DNA from: Stichopus chloronotus
Lineage: Eukaryota > Echinodermata > Holothuroidea > Aspidochirotida > Stichopodidae
NCBI GenBank assembly: GCA_021234535.1
Contig: CM037840.1
Span: 25,921,020 to 25,985,019 of the forward strand
Length of the DNA: 64,000 nt
Reading direction: 5' to 3'
Of the stretch, positions 13,442 through 31,905 are shown piece by piece (position 1 is the first letter of the stretch; the number at the start of each line of letters is the position of its first letter). The position numbers were made by a program, and so were the translations under genes. The notes beneath the pieces are model-generated. The model did no database searches and was not told the origin of the DNA. It saw nothing but the letters and a program-made list of their open reading frames with translations.

Positions 13442-14010
13442 AAAGGATAGTTCATCCACAAATATAGCTTTGATATGTTGAAGAGTAAGTAAATTCTACT
13501 ATTATAATGAAACTTCCGTTCAATTCCCATGTGTGATTTCCGAGATACGAGCGGTTGAAAGTTGACACATTCGTTACAGGAAGTTAACTTGAAGCAAGCA
13601 AGCAGGAGTGATGTCATCTCCCCACATTGATAAAGCATTTTAAGTTTTTCTTTAAACTTTACCTCAAATTTAATACTTCAATATCTAGTGCTATCACAAT
13701 ATGAATGTATGGGGGCCCCGTATGAGAGTTTTACGACGTTCACATAACCAGTACTTAAGCTGACCACCTATTGATTTAAAGGTCAAAATATCAAATTTAA
13801 TAATAAAGAAAACAAAAGACTCTTCAGCAATATCAGGAGATGAAGCCACTCCTGCTTGCTTCAAGTTCACGGTTGATAGCAAGGGGGGTAACTTCACCGA
13901 ATAATATCTCGCGAACCACGCATGGGAACTGAATAAAAGTTTCACCAGAATGGTTGGATAAACGTACTCTTCAATATATCAAAACTAAATCTGTAGCTGG
14001 ACGATCCTTT
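13442..14010. repeat. Large foldback element, ~180-base arms
   Basis: The left arm (13442-13622) and right arm (13838-14010) are imperfect inverse copies. AAAGGATAGTTCATCC pairs with the complement of GGACGATCCTTT, and GATATGTTGAAGAGTA with the complement of TACTCTTCAATATATC. TGAAGCAAGCAAGCAGGAGT pairs with the complement of ACTCCTGCTTGCTTCA. About 215 bases separate the arms. It is a long hairpin of the non-autonomous DNA-transposon kind. Open frames on the minus strand at 13408-13638 and 13694-13945 come from this repeat. Confidence 0.65.
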
Positions 14011-16036
14011 ATAGTTAATGAAGTTTTATTTTGAAAGCGTGTATTCTGTTCTTATACACATTAACCACCATGCTAGAAGAAGCAACCATTTTCACGAAAA
14101 AAAACTAAGTTTCTTTTTCGGTGGCAAAATGTGAGAACTTACTTTGTGCTCTCCTCCATCCTACCCTTTGAAGTCCACTGCTCTTTTGTTATGACATAAC
14201 ACGTGAGTGTATTCACCATTTAGGCCTACATTGACTCAGACTAAACTCTCTACTTTCATATCAGGACCACCGAGAGCCGATCTTGGGCCGGGGTGACATG
14301 GCACCGATAATTTTCTGACGCATGTGATCGCTCACCCCGGATTTCGTGAAGTTTATGTGAATATGCAACAGGGGTGTCAATTTGGGTAATGACTATCGGC
14401 TATAGCCTATCCCAAATGTATGGAATAATAAAATTGTTGTTTTGATTTAAATATTCTTCCGTATTTTCGTCGGTGTATATCGTTCTATCATCTAATCGTC
14501 CCCCCCCAAAAAAAAAATGCCATCGTGATTTGTACCAACTTACCCCCCCCCCCCCCCGACAGCCATGCCCTCCACCACTCCTACAGTCCGACCTGCATAA
14601 ACGTAATGTCAGGTATCCCAAACCTTTTCATGTGATAGTTAACTGCCTGTACCAAGACACTTTTAACCCTCTCGTGTCTATGAAAATTTGGACTTGACAT
14701 GGTGGGGGTTAAGAATCGCGAAGTCCTCCCAGAAAAAAAGAAGTTTTTAACGTAAACTCTCAGGTATTAACAAGTAACGAAAGGTCCCCTGGAAACTTGC
14801 ATCGCTTACTGCATTAGCTACCTCTCTACACTTGGCGCCCTCGCTCGAATTGCTGGTACGGCCCTAACCAGAGCGTTCTGAGCAAACGGTCGTTGAGTTG
14901 TATAAAGAATTCCATCGTTAGTTGTTATGGGACACATCGCGTCAATTTGCGCAGTTCAAAAACTGTTATAGAATTAGTAAAAATGATTCAGTGAACTCAG
15001 ACGTAACTACTATTACATCTTAACGATCTTCGCAGTATTACGCAATCACTTTAAATTTGCACCGTTGCGTACATGATTTGAAACTTTAAATTTCCCGCTC
15101 AAAGAAACCCCCAATCAAACTTGTCTAAAGCACTTCTTCTGTTAAGAAATTGAGCCTTCTGACCAAGACTAGTTTATTTATACCTTTACCAGCTCTTATC
15201 GTTTCTTTCAAGCACCGTTGATTCTGCCGACTCTTGTAAAGTCCACAGTCATGTCAGATATAAGCTAACAATCTTAACCTATAGTTATGGGTACTGTTGT
15301 GAAATATTAGAGCTAAGGTTTTGAAATCGTTCCATTTTCCCATTCTTCCTTCTCTCCTCCTTTGACCCTTATTCTTTAGTTAGGCCGGTAGTGTGGGCTG
15401 GCTCTCGGCTTTCAAATAAGGGGTAGGGACTGGTGACTTTTTCACACTAGTGGCAGGGAAACACTTAGTCTCAGGCCTACTGTTGTAGCTTACGTACCGT
15501 AATTCTGCTTTCTTTTTATAAAACTGAACCTTAACCTAAGTTATAGGCTAAGCCGAAAAAAAAGGGGAGGGGGTTACGAGCTGTGGATGTAATAGCTGTG
15601 CATAACTAATATGTGCAGCTTTAAAATATTTTCCACTTTTGTGACAAATGCAAATGGAGGACAAACGTAACGGTTAGTCTTACTGTACCTATGGTGCTGC
15701 ACCTGTTTCACCATTTTGATAGGCTATGCAAGGAGCCACAAATCTTCCGGAGGCTCCCCCCCCCCCCGACCCCTGTAAAAGGTTACACAACTGACCCCAG
15801 CGGGGGTCCTAAAACGGACCCCGGAAACCACATAGATTTGCTCGAAAGCTTCACATGCTCGTTATAGGGTAAACAAACGCTAGTGGGAAACCAAAAGATT
15901 TATATCGTGTTCGTGGTAAATTGAGGAAGGTTTTCCAACAATGCTGGTAGAGGGAGGGGAGTATGTTCAGCTACAACATTTGTCAAGTGCTCAAAAAATA
16001 AAGAGGATGCATTTGCCTTTTATGTGACGTATTAGC
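14011..16036. other. Non-coding, with a 15-base C run
   Basis: It contains C15 (14543-14557), TAGGCCTA at 14221 and another C tract near 15760. No coding signal or repeat family is recognised. Confidence 0.5.
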
Positions 16037-16040
16037 TTAA

Positions 16041-16289
16041 AGGCTGTAATGCATCACCCCAGACAGTTTCAATTCTCCCAACCTCCTACCTCTAGTCCCT
16101 CCCTCAGCCTGTCTTACATTCCTCCACATGTGTAATTAAAACAATGGATCCCTGTGTAATCTGTGTAATACGAGCTGCTCTGCATCTTTCGAATTTGCTG
16201 TCAATCTAAGAGTACTGTAACTTAGAACCAGTTGAGAATTTTCCTTTCCGGGAGGTAAAAATATAGCTTAGGGTGATGCAATACAGCCT
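16041..16289. mobile_element. TTAA MITE family C
   Basis: The ends AGGCTGTAATGCATCACCC and GGGTGATGCAATACAGCCT are inverse copies with one mismatch, and TTAA flanks both sides (16037-16040 and 16290-16293). The interior shows no similarity to families A or B that I can see. It is non-coding. It shows that a third family with the same TTAA target habit is present. Confidence 0.75.
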
Positions 16290-16293
16290 TTAA

Positions 16294-17260
16294 GCCATCT
16301 GATATATTTTTCATAGACAGAATTTCCTTATGATCGAGAAATCCTGATTAAAAGGCTGGATACATGCAGGTTAGAACGCACGGGAAGTGCCGTTTCCGGC
16401 CATCTGGGGGGTTTGCAAAGCCTATTCTTTTTCTTGTACACGCCTCTCCAACTGGTGGTGGCGCCCCGCATGGATAGCAGCCAGACCCATGATATCTTTC
16501 TCTGATAGTAGCGTACTAAATCGACTAAATGGGTGAGGTTAATTCGAAATATATAAGTGTATAAAACCAAATTTGTACAAGTTTGTGTTATGAACCAATC
16601 CTACGGCCGATTTAAATGGGTGTGTTTTATCTTCTACGTACCCCTATTTCATTGAATACGTACGGTATTAAATCAAATACATACTTGTCATGTGTGAGCT
16701 TATTAAACTAGAACACTTATAGCATGGTTGTCATTCCACAGCGCTGTTATGTTCGCTACTAGTGGGGTTCGTATATGATAAGTTCCAGTGATCCCCTGAC
16801 CTGTGTAGTGATGATGGTGCATGACATAGCAACCATGTGCTAGAGTTATGGATGCTGTTGTGAACTACCTTTGCCAAGGTTTTTCCCCTTTGACCAATTT
16901 TTTTTTTTGTTTATTCATTATACAAGCTGGCTCCCCTTGGTCAAACTTTTTGGTAGGGACTCACAAGGGAAGGAAGAAAGAAGGGGAGGAGAGGGGGGGG
17001 GGGGGCGCAGTCGGAGGGGAGCAGCATTGCACACCTTCCTGACAGATGTCTTTCTTGCGGTTGAGATATAAACAGTGTCCTATACATGTCTAGGTATGGT
17101 TCTTTGTGAGGTGAGTACTGATTTCATGATATCATTCTACAACGGGTCCCTGTCACATAAGGAAACCTAATTCATGTGATATAGGTGTTACATTTATAAC
17201 GGGATAGATGGTTCCTCCACTGTATTGGTGAGAGGTTGTCAACGCTTGTTGTTCGGCGTC
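16294..17260. other. Non-coding, with a purine-rich stretch
   Basis: A G/A-rich stretch at about 16970-17020 ends in a G run. The minus frame at 16328-16570 shows no known domain. Nothing else is seen. Confidence 0.5.
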
Positions 17261-17264
17261 TTAA

Positions 17265-17632
17265 AGGGGCTCATTGAGTTGATATCGGTAAAGATTGCGG
17301 TGATTTTGAAGTATGCAAACACACGACAATACTCACAATTAGCATAATTAATCAAGTTTCACATCCAATAGTTATATGAAAACTGTCAATTTTTTCGAAT
17401 TTTTGACCGTTACTTGCTCTGATTGTGTGCATGTGAATGTACTAATGTGAAAATGTCTAGTCACAAAGTTTTAAAAACCAAATTTAAAGGTTGGTTACTC
17501 ACTCATTAATGTTCCAACGTATGTAAAACTTTAGGATCCTTTTAGTTTGACTGTTTGTCATTATTATGTGAAGGAAACTTGACCGGTTTAGTAAAATTGA
17601 GTGAATTTCACAAAACAACTCAATGAGCCTCT
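17265..17632 (+). mobile_element. TTAA MITE family B, copy 2
   Basis: TTAA at 17261-17264 and 17633-17636 flanks ends AGGGGCTCATTGAGTTG and CAACTCAATGAGCCTCT, which are near-perfect inverse copies. The interior aligns with the 3.2 kb copy over its whole length. An open frame at 17499-17726 on the minus strand arises from this repeat and is not a gene. Confidence 0.8.
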
Positions 17633-18111
17633 TTAAACTACTATAGTGAAACTGCATATGTGTATAGCTTTTCACAGTTTCCCATAGTGGATGAGGATGG
17701 AGTAGTGTGCGATAATACGATAGCATGGGAAGGGGGCGGGGAAAGGAGCTGGGAAACCTGACTTTGGCGGGGGGAGGGGAGGGGGAACTTGACTTTGGTC
17801 TGGGTGAATACAGTGAACACTCTATGAAGAAGTCACATCAAGCCGACACGTTAACCAGCAAGCACAGGGACTGGTATAGTCTTCGGATTCTAGGTACAGC
17901 TCAGGAAGTTTTTTTTTTTTTTAAGTCCATCTCAACGAACCCCATTGCCCTCTTTGCGATCAGGCCTTAGAGCTTCCCCTGTAAGAACCCTTCGGTTCCT
18001 TTTAGCTGGAAGACGATTTATACACCATTAGTGCTTTCAAGCTTTCCGCCGGCTATCATACCCAAACCTTTACCGTTTAGCCTAGGCTCAGTACAGCCCA
18101 GTAAACTTTCG

Positions 18112-18136
18112 TGACGTCACTCTGCAACAAGCCAAT
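18112..18136. promoter_or_regulatory. CRE and CCAAT pair (promoter-like)
   Basis: A full palindromic CRE, TGACGTCA (18112-18119), is followed 12 bases later by a CCAAT box (18132-18136, within GCCAATCGG). This pairing is common in animal promoters. It lies about 580 bases upstream of a perfect splice donor on the same strand, which is a plausible promoter and first-exon arrangement. No TATA box was noted. Confidence 0.3.
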
Positions 18137-18599
18137 CGGATATTCTTTTTTTTTTTTTGTTTTTTACCGGTGACTACATGGCGCAGCATGCACCCAGATA
18201 TATCGACTGGTATCACAACCAGCTAAAGTAAACCTTTGCAAAGTCGAAACTCAAAAGACACGGTGAGATAAGGCCAGTATCTAAATAACTAAAAAAAAAG
18301 AGAGAGAAAGAGTAATATATTCGGGAGTTCTCCGTTTACCATACGCTAAGTGTGCCTACAGAAATTTCAATAGAGAAAGGATTCCACATTCGTTTTGCTT
18401 CGGTTGCTAGAGGACAAAATAAAGGGAAAAAAATCTGGACGGTTATCTCCCATTTTCCCTGACCGACGGGGAATCTTCAAACCCCCTCCCCCCATTCTCG
18501 CCATTGCAGTTTTTATTTTGTTTCTAGGAAACAAAAAACTTTTTTTCCTGTCTTATAGATAAAAAAAAAAACAGTCGCCGTCACAACGCTTTTTTGTTT

Positions 18600-18712
18600 G
18601 GAAGATCCGAAGACGGGAAGACACAATCTCGGTACCTTACCTGATAAGAGGCGACCGGGGTTACTGGAGACTTGGGGTTGATATCTCAGCTCCCTATCTG
18701 CTGATTCGGAAG
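18600..18712 (+). other. Candidate non-coding first exon, with donor at 18713
   Basis: A locally GC-richer patch ends in GAAG followed by GTAAGT (18713-18718), a perfect donor consensus. It contains a WGATAR site (TGATAAG, 18642-18648). The coding exon 13 kb downstream starts with untranslated sequence and so needs an upstream exon, which this could be. The left edge is unknown and set arbitrarily. A chance donor in non-coding DNA is an equally fair reading. Confidence 0.2.
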
Positions 18713-18718
18713 GTAAGT

Positions 18719-21700
18719 TGTTTAGTGCTTGTAGTATTCTAATCTATAAAATGATAAAAATACTATTAGGCCTGTATGTGCTTGTTCACACACACACACT
18801 CACACAGAGATATACATAAACGTTCAAACTGCAGTAAGTGGGCTAAGATATATCTCTCTAAGGCATCATCGTAACTTTTGCCTAGATAACGACAGTATTA
18901 TTATTATTCCTGTCATTTAAAACTATTGGTTCGGAACACACTTTGTCGATAATAGCCTGTACCAGCGTTACGCCTATTCATAAGTGTAGCAACCCGCCGT
19001 ACTTTTGACGTGAATATTTTCTTTACGTTATATGGATATATTTGGGGATGTACGTAAGTGGGACCGTGAGGTAGATTCTCCGCGTCCCGTTCGGGGTACA
19101 ATCTGCTGTACCAAGGAGGATATATACCGCGCCGCACAGACGTGTGGGTCTACGAAAATTAACTTAATCTTCCAGGGAATGCGTTACTGCTGCTAATATG
19201 CAATAGCTGCAGCAAAAGTTAAATAAAAAAGAGAAAACACAAAACAAAAACAAAAGAAGCAAAAACACCGTTGGAAGTTGTTGAAACCACAAAGAAATAA
19301 AAAACATATTATGGAATTCGTCTGGTGAGTTTTTACCATTTTTTTGTTCATGTCTTTAGGTGAAGATACAATTTGTTATTCAATTCCGGTCCCAGAAAAA
19401 TCTCCATAATCATATTCTACATTAACACTTCCATTCACTGACTTTAAGTTTAACAATGTTTACTAAAAGTTGTCCTGGCGTTTTCTTGTTTTCCTCAATT
19501 AAATTTCTCCGTCTATTTGGTTTTTGGTTTGACTTTTTTTTTCTTATTCTTGAAAACGCAATTAAAATTTTTATCTTGGAAAGCACAGTTCTTAGAAACA
19601 TTCAGAGTCGCACGTAGGTACAGTAGTGTCTACACAGCTAGTACAAATTGATATAAATATAGATCTGCATAATTTTGTTATAATTGGGAATATTAACGAA
19701 CCTGCATACCATGTAAACTTTTTTTCTTTTTGTAGCAAAGTACAGCCTTTCCTTCCTGGAATATTCTTCATCAAGTATGATCTTGAATTAAAAAAAAAAA
19801 AGAAACAGGAACAATTAGAAAACATCAAACCTCAAACCAACTGGACACTTGTTTAATATAACCTTTTGAAATGCAAACATTATTTAAAACAACTATCATT
19901 TTGGCTATGTCACAGGAATCAGTTTATCACTACAAAATCTTTTTCTTCTTTTGTTGTTGTTGTTTGCTAGTGTTCCTCATAGTTCCACCCCCCTCCCCTC
20001 ATCCCACACTTCCAAACATTTGTGGTACGCCGTTTAGTCTTTTAAGAAACCGGGTATGTTTATTTGTGGGCGAAAATAGTGTAGGGCTTAACTTTCGGAC
20101 ACTTTCGGACCAGGCGCTTTTTAAAATTTACAAAAATGTTAAGTGCGACTAGCTTTAACCGCGTGTAAGTTTTGTGACTTGGATTTCTGTCGTTTCCCAA
20201 TGAATTTGTCGGTTAGGGAATCCGCCACACAATTTGAAGAAAGTTCCAAGACTTTTTCTTTCGTTTCTTAATCACAAGCGAATAAGCTCTTAGTTATCAT
20301 AAATCCCTTTTGTTCTTAGCTGTGTTACACCTCTCAGCCATTTCTCAAAAGAAAAAAAAATAGAGAATTTAGTTTCATTTCACACGTACGTGTTTAACTA
20401 TACAGAGCTGTCGATTTTTTTTTAAATGCCCAACAGGTGGATGGCTTGAAGTCACTTTGAAATAAACTTTAAGTTTACCCCACACATACATGCCCGTGTA
20501 ACCATACTACGAACGAATACCACCTCTATACACTCCGGTAATCCACCATGTAAGAACTATTACCATCGTATCAGCGGTTTTTACACAGTAGAACGTAGTC
20601 GCAGATAAATTCTTGTTATTTAGTTATAGCACATAACATTATTTATATGTACAGTTCGAAAACGGTTGTATGTGCTCGGTCAACATCAATAAAAACTCAA
20701 CAAAAACAAACAAAGCCAGGTTTTTCTTAAACGACTTGAGTACCTGGTGAGTTCGGTGCCTAGCTCTGACGTTTAATGTACAGTTTATCCACTCGAAGGA
20801 AAACTGCCCGAGATTGTAAAACGATTTAGAACCCTCGGTTTATTGGGGAATGAATTCAAGTTTCGGTTGTTACGTAGTCTCTGTGAAGAGTTCTCTCGCT
20901 GGGGTAACGGGGTGCTGTACTCCACCGAAATTGGGCTCTGCCTGTTCCAAACTGCACAAATCGGCTCAAGTTTTGGCACAATTTCTCGGTTGAGACGATG
21001 TCTAAAGTTGAAATCGTTCTATTCAACGAAGTGTTCCATGCTTACAAATTTAAAGAAATTAGTATCAGAAAGTTGAGAGAGCACATGGATAACCCAAGCA
21101 GATACCAGAGATTTAAAACAGCTTGAGTCTTCGTATGAAGTCGCTTAAATAAAAATAGAAAAAACAATAAATTAAAGAAAGCAAAAACGAGGGATGGTGC
21201 ACATACAGTGGAGTTCCATGTCAATAAACAGTACATTAATTTCATTCTACTGTCTTTTTGCACTGAATGATAATCACAAAAAATTTCCCCCTTGCTTTGC
21301 TCCTCCCATTACCCCCCTCCATCAATGTGTGTGTGTGTTGTTGTATTCTTTTCTTTGTAACAATAAGGTTTGACATTTTGGGTTTTGACCCAAATTCAAT
21401 CGATCTTATTGCCAATTGTTTCTCTCTAAACAATTAAAACACCTGAAAAATCAGCAAAATGTTGCAAAAAAAAAAAAAAAATGTTGTAGCTGTTTTTCTT
21501 AGACAAAATTGTTGCCGGATAATGGAAGACCAAACAATTTCTGATAGTTTATTGATTTATTGAGTACAGTACTTCCGTTTTTACTGAATGGTATAACAAT
21601 TATGTAACGAGAAAGGTCCCTTGTTAATGTTATCTTAAAACCGTTGGGTAAAAAAAAACTTGTACATTGACTTACCGGTCCGATATGTACGGACGGGAAA

Positions 21701-22072
21701 TGTGGGCATTGGATTGACGAAGTTTAGGGGGAAAGCGAATGCTTTGCTGGGGGTTAGATGGTAGTGGTGGTATTACAGTGAATAGTGGACCTGTCAAAGA
21801 TGGGAGTGTTTGTATGGAGAGAGAAAAAAAAAGAGTGGGAAGGGATAAATTTTTTCTCATACACATTTTTATATTTTGAATTTCAGTTTGACCCCTGAGT
21901 GATTCATAAACAGCCATAAATTTGTAAGCAAACCTTGATTGAACGATATGCGGAGTAACTTCGCCTTGTGTAATGTTGAAAGTGACGAGTTTAACCGTAG
22001 CCGGCCCAACACAGATATTTTGTGTTTGTATTTCATTTTTGGTGGCCTTAATTTGAGAGAGATTGATGATGG
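18719..22072. other. Non-coding, AT-rich
   Basis: It holds a short CA repeat near 18788-18806 and many A and T runs. Frames at 19592-20152 and 20785-21433 are short, contain homopolymer-encoded stretches and match nothing I know. If 18713 is a real donor, this block would be first intron. Confidence 0.45.
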
Positions 22073-22076
22073 TTAA

Positions 22077-22414
22077 AGGGAAATAGGGCGTTTGTTTTAG
22101 AGAAAACATCAATATTTTTGAAACCAATGTTTGTGGACGTAGAATGATAGATAATTAAAAATAAGGAAGGACAGTAGCCTTCTTTTCAAGAAATAAGCTT
22201 CTCATAGACAGAAATTCAGTTATTTGTTGCTCAATACTAATTTGTTCACCCAAACTTTTCAAAATTCATCTTCTATTACTCACCACTTGCATAATGTTTT
22301 GAGGAGATGAAGCTTTGGTAGATGTTTATTGATGAGACTGAATGGTCTAACAATGATTACCGCTATTTGCTTTTTGCATGTCATGTTGGTGTATTTAAAA
22401 CGCCCTATTTCCCT
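22077..22414 (+). mobile_element. TTAA MITE family A, copy 3
   Basis: This is one of the best preserved copies. The left end AGGGAAATAGGGCGTTTG and the right end AAACGCCCTATTTCCCT are perfect inverse repeats over about 16 bases, flanked by TTAA at 22073-22076 and 22415-22418. A minus-strand open frame at 21672-22127 overlaps its left end and is explained by the repeat. It is non-coding and presumed non-autonomous. Confidence 0.85.
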
Positions 22415-22418
22415 TTAA

Positions 22419-25400
22419 AATCGATAGCTCTAAACCAACGAGATATTGATGAACTGACGTGTAGTTGAACTCATTTGTCGTTATACTGTAAGGTAGGACT
22501 CTTTACGAAGTGAACCTCATTTAGGACTACAAAGAGGGTGCGCATAAGGATAGTATGTTTTGAATTTTTCGGGGAATGCCAGGAAGCATTTCTTGGTTCT
22601 TATCTGTTTGATTCACACGTCATGGGATGAAAATTGCAAAAAAGGCTAAGCAGTTATAAATACTTTTTTTCTTCTTGTTAAATATCGGAAGTTACTATTT
22701 TTTTTATAGTAACTTTTAGACCTCCGGTAGTGTATTGAAGATCGGTGTGATAATTATTAAAATGCGATGAACAGAAATATATTTTTTTCAAGTCCCTAAA
22801 CCGTGTAGGTCTACTACCGTTCGTTTCGTTTGTGAATGAATACATGGGGTACGAATTAAAGGATTGCGTAGAAAATACTTAGAAAGCACATCAAGCGATG
22901 CGAAATGCAAATGTTTGAATTAGACTACGTGCAGTCTGCTGTAGGCAGCGACTTCATTTTTTTTTTTGGGGGGGGGGGTGGTAATGGCTGGATATTGAAG
23001 GCCCTCAGTAAGGACATAAATTCGGGAGGGGTGAAATAATTTTATTTTCCTGGAGGTAGTGGTTGAAGAAAATGTAACATGGTGTACTTTAAGATGGGTT
23101 TAAATATTGCTCCTTAGTTAGAACAACACCCACCATTAGTCTGCCCCCCCCCCCCCTTTGAAGTACCGTCAATATTATATTTTCTTACCTATTAGCACCG
23201 GCAAAAAAAAAAGAAAGAGTCACATTTCGAACGACTGAGCCCACTTTGTGATTTTACCCTTGCTACCGCCCCCTTGCTACCGCCCCCTTCCCCCCTCCCC
23301 GTTCCCCATCTTTCAGGGGAAGAACTTTCGAGCATTCCTTCAAGTGAAAACAATTATATTAGCGAGAATTGGCCAATATGAGTCATGAAAAAAAAACGAA
23401 TTCTTTTAAAGACAATGAGTCATCCCCTGAGGCTTAAACGGTGGAAGTTTACGTTCGACCAAACAGCCATTGGATGGACACGAATCACATTTCGTTTAAA
23501 TTTGAATTTCCCCGCGATACTAGGAGCCACCTTTAAGACAGTTTGGAATTTTGTTTTGATGTCGGCTGACAAGTTGCGTTGTTTGTTTTTTTTTTCTCAT
23601 CTCATTATCTTTTTTATTGTAAGTCGTAATTTAGTAATTCAGTGGTTAAAGTTTACAGTGTAAATTTCACACTGAAATAGAAATCTGAATTACCATCGTG
23701 ACACGCGTGCTTTAAGTAAGGGTATCCATCCCACTGTGACCAGCACTGTCATCCTACTGTCTGTTTGTCCGTCGAGTTTGTCTGCCTCCAGTAGAGAGTT
23801 GTTTTCTTTTCATTTATTTTTAAAAAACAAAAAGAGAAAAAAATAACAATCGCATCTGTTTATCATCTCTTTGTTCACCTCTTTTGTTCTATAGGAGAAA
23901 AAAAAATCAAGACTGTCAAATATGATGGGAAGAAGTCATTCTTTTACCTTTTTTTTCTCTCTCTCTCTTCCTGTCTTTTGTTGGTCTAGCTCACTTTCAA
24001 ATCTAAAAATTTATTGCATTCTCGAGTTTCGCAGACAGTTTTATTCATCCATCTGACCAATTAAGGTATCGTAAACATCCATCGAGAGAGGATTGTTATT
24101 CTCTGTTGGTAGGATGTGATGTTAAACACCTCACCATTTAAGGAGTCTTGCATAGGACAATTCATTGGAGCATCTTTTACACACGCATGTGTGCACACAC
24201 AAAACACACACACACAAGGAGCATTGGAACACGCTCAATTAGGCGCAGTTATTCAGTACCCCCCTGGCTAGAAACTGCAAGCCGCGTAGAAATAAACTCC
24301 ACAGACCACAATAAAAAAAAAAATCGTAGAAAGAAAGAAAAAAAATGACTCCAGAAAGAAACAAATACCTGGTCAACTTCATTGTTTGACATTTTTAATC
24401 ACACGTTCATTGTTCGAACGATTAAGAAGTCTGAATACGTCATAAGTTTGAACCGCAACAGAGTGGCGTAAAGCGTTTATCCTGGGTCACATGTGCAAAG
24501 CACGGTCAAACTTTTTGAAACTAACCAGAAGCGTAAATTGTCTCTTCCAAAGTTTGCCTCCCAGCCTACCGGCTGTCTCACGGAGTAAAAAAGCGAATGG
24601 GATAACACGAGCAGAAAATTTCTTCTGTGGCAGTCTGGTAATCCAAGTTCCCTCTCGAACTGTATGCTGTCTGGGGTAACTCTTGAAAGTTTTTTATTTA
24701 TACCCAGAAGCAGAAAAAAAAAGCACGGTGAAGAAATACGAGTTTTTAATCCACAACTGTCAGTATAACGAGACATGGTGATTTTTACAACCGTTAATAG
24801 GGGGATTTAGTTTTGCCACTAACGTGCGCGTTCTCAGGGTGTTATGGGTTATTTTAAAAGATGGAACAATATTATGACAGTGGCAACGTCGTCAGTTGTA
24901 AATAGTATAAAATGTTACTTCATTGTTTAAGCAGGCAAGAGTCGGCAACAAACTTCCTTAGTATCTATCTATTTTATGATTATGGTTAAGATCTCGCCAC
25001 GTTTAGAAAAAGAAATGTCAGGAAAATGTCAGATAATTATATAAAAAAAAACAAATAAATTGACAAAAATAAAAGCAAGGGACTCTCTCATGATTTGTTG
25101 CTTGCAAGTCAAACTGTTCACAAAAGGACCTATTTGAAAAACTGCCGATTGTTCCGGATTGCCTTCATGGACAATTTTTTGTATCGATAGCAATGTTTCA
25201 TTCCTAAATTTCTACAACCTTCTGATATTTACTTAGTAAAATGACTTCTAACGCCGCTCCTTATCTTACCTTCAGATTTAATGAGCATATTTTTTCAAAC
25301 GTTCCTATCAACTGTTGGTCAGTGAATACTAATGGCTTCATCTGGCCTGTCTACCCCAAATATGGTCCCTCAGATATTTTCTCATGTTTATTTTTTTCTG

Positions 25401-25469
25401 TGATTCTACTACCCCAGTTTATGATTGGGTGAGACCATGGAAGTATTTAGTAATTTATATAACTCCTCT
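22419..25469. other. Non-coding, with G and C runs
   Basis: It contains a T run then G run near 22960-22978, C runs near 23142-23156, a doubled GCTACCGCCCCCTT near 23262-23290 and a short CA repeat near 24196-24216. No gene is supported. Confidence 0.5.
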
Positions 25470-25473
25470 TTAA

Positions 25474-25823
25474 AGGGAAATAGGGCGTTTAGAATATACC
25501 AACATGGCATACAAAGAAAACAGGTTTAAACGCTGTTAAACCATTCAGTCTCATCAATAAACATCTGCAAAAGCTTCTTTTCCTCAAAACAATATGCATG
25601 TGATGAGAAAGGGAAGATGCGTCATTTGAATTTGAAAAGTTTAGGTGAACAAATGATTGTTGAGCAATAAATAACTCAATTTCTATCTGTGAGAAATTTA
25701 TTTTTTTTTTTGGAAAAGAAGGCCACTGTCCTTCCTTATTTTGAATAATCTATCATTCTATGCCCACAAACATTGGTTTTAAAAATATGATTGTTTTCTG
25801 TGAAACAAACGCCTTATTTCTCT
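25474..25823 (-). mobile_element. TTAA MITE family A, copy 4
   Basis: It is flanked by TTAA at 25470-25473 and 25824-25827, with ends AGGGAAATAGGGCGTTT and AAACGCCTTATTTCTCT. It is inverted relative to the 22 kb copy. The interior keeps GGCATACAAAGAAAAC, TCTCATCAATAAACATCT and TTATTTTGAATAATCTATC. Confidence 0.85.
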
Positions 25824-25827
25824 TTAA

Positions 25828-31796
<5,969 letters not shown>

Positions 31797-31866
31797 GAAG
31801 CCGATGGTCCTTCGACCTTGACAGGGTTACAACCGGATTTCGATTCATTAATTAATCATCACCTTC

Positions 31867-31905
31867 ATGCATGGAAGAAAAGAGTCCGGAGAGCGGTACC
31901 AATAA
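31867..31905 (+). other. Short upstream ORF overlapping the GATA start
   Basis: An ATG at 31867-31869 lies four bases before the main start, in another reading frame. It runs 12 codons to a TAA at 31903-31905 inside the main coding region. Neither ATG has a strong Kozak context, so some ribosomes could start at the first and miss the GATA frame. The overlap is visible in the sequence; the effect on translation is inference. Confidence 0.6.

Noticed and set aside
21672..22127. 151-codon minus-strand frame
   Set aside because: Its N-terminal part is the left end of family A copy 3, there is no domain, and it ends in unique AT-rich DNA.
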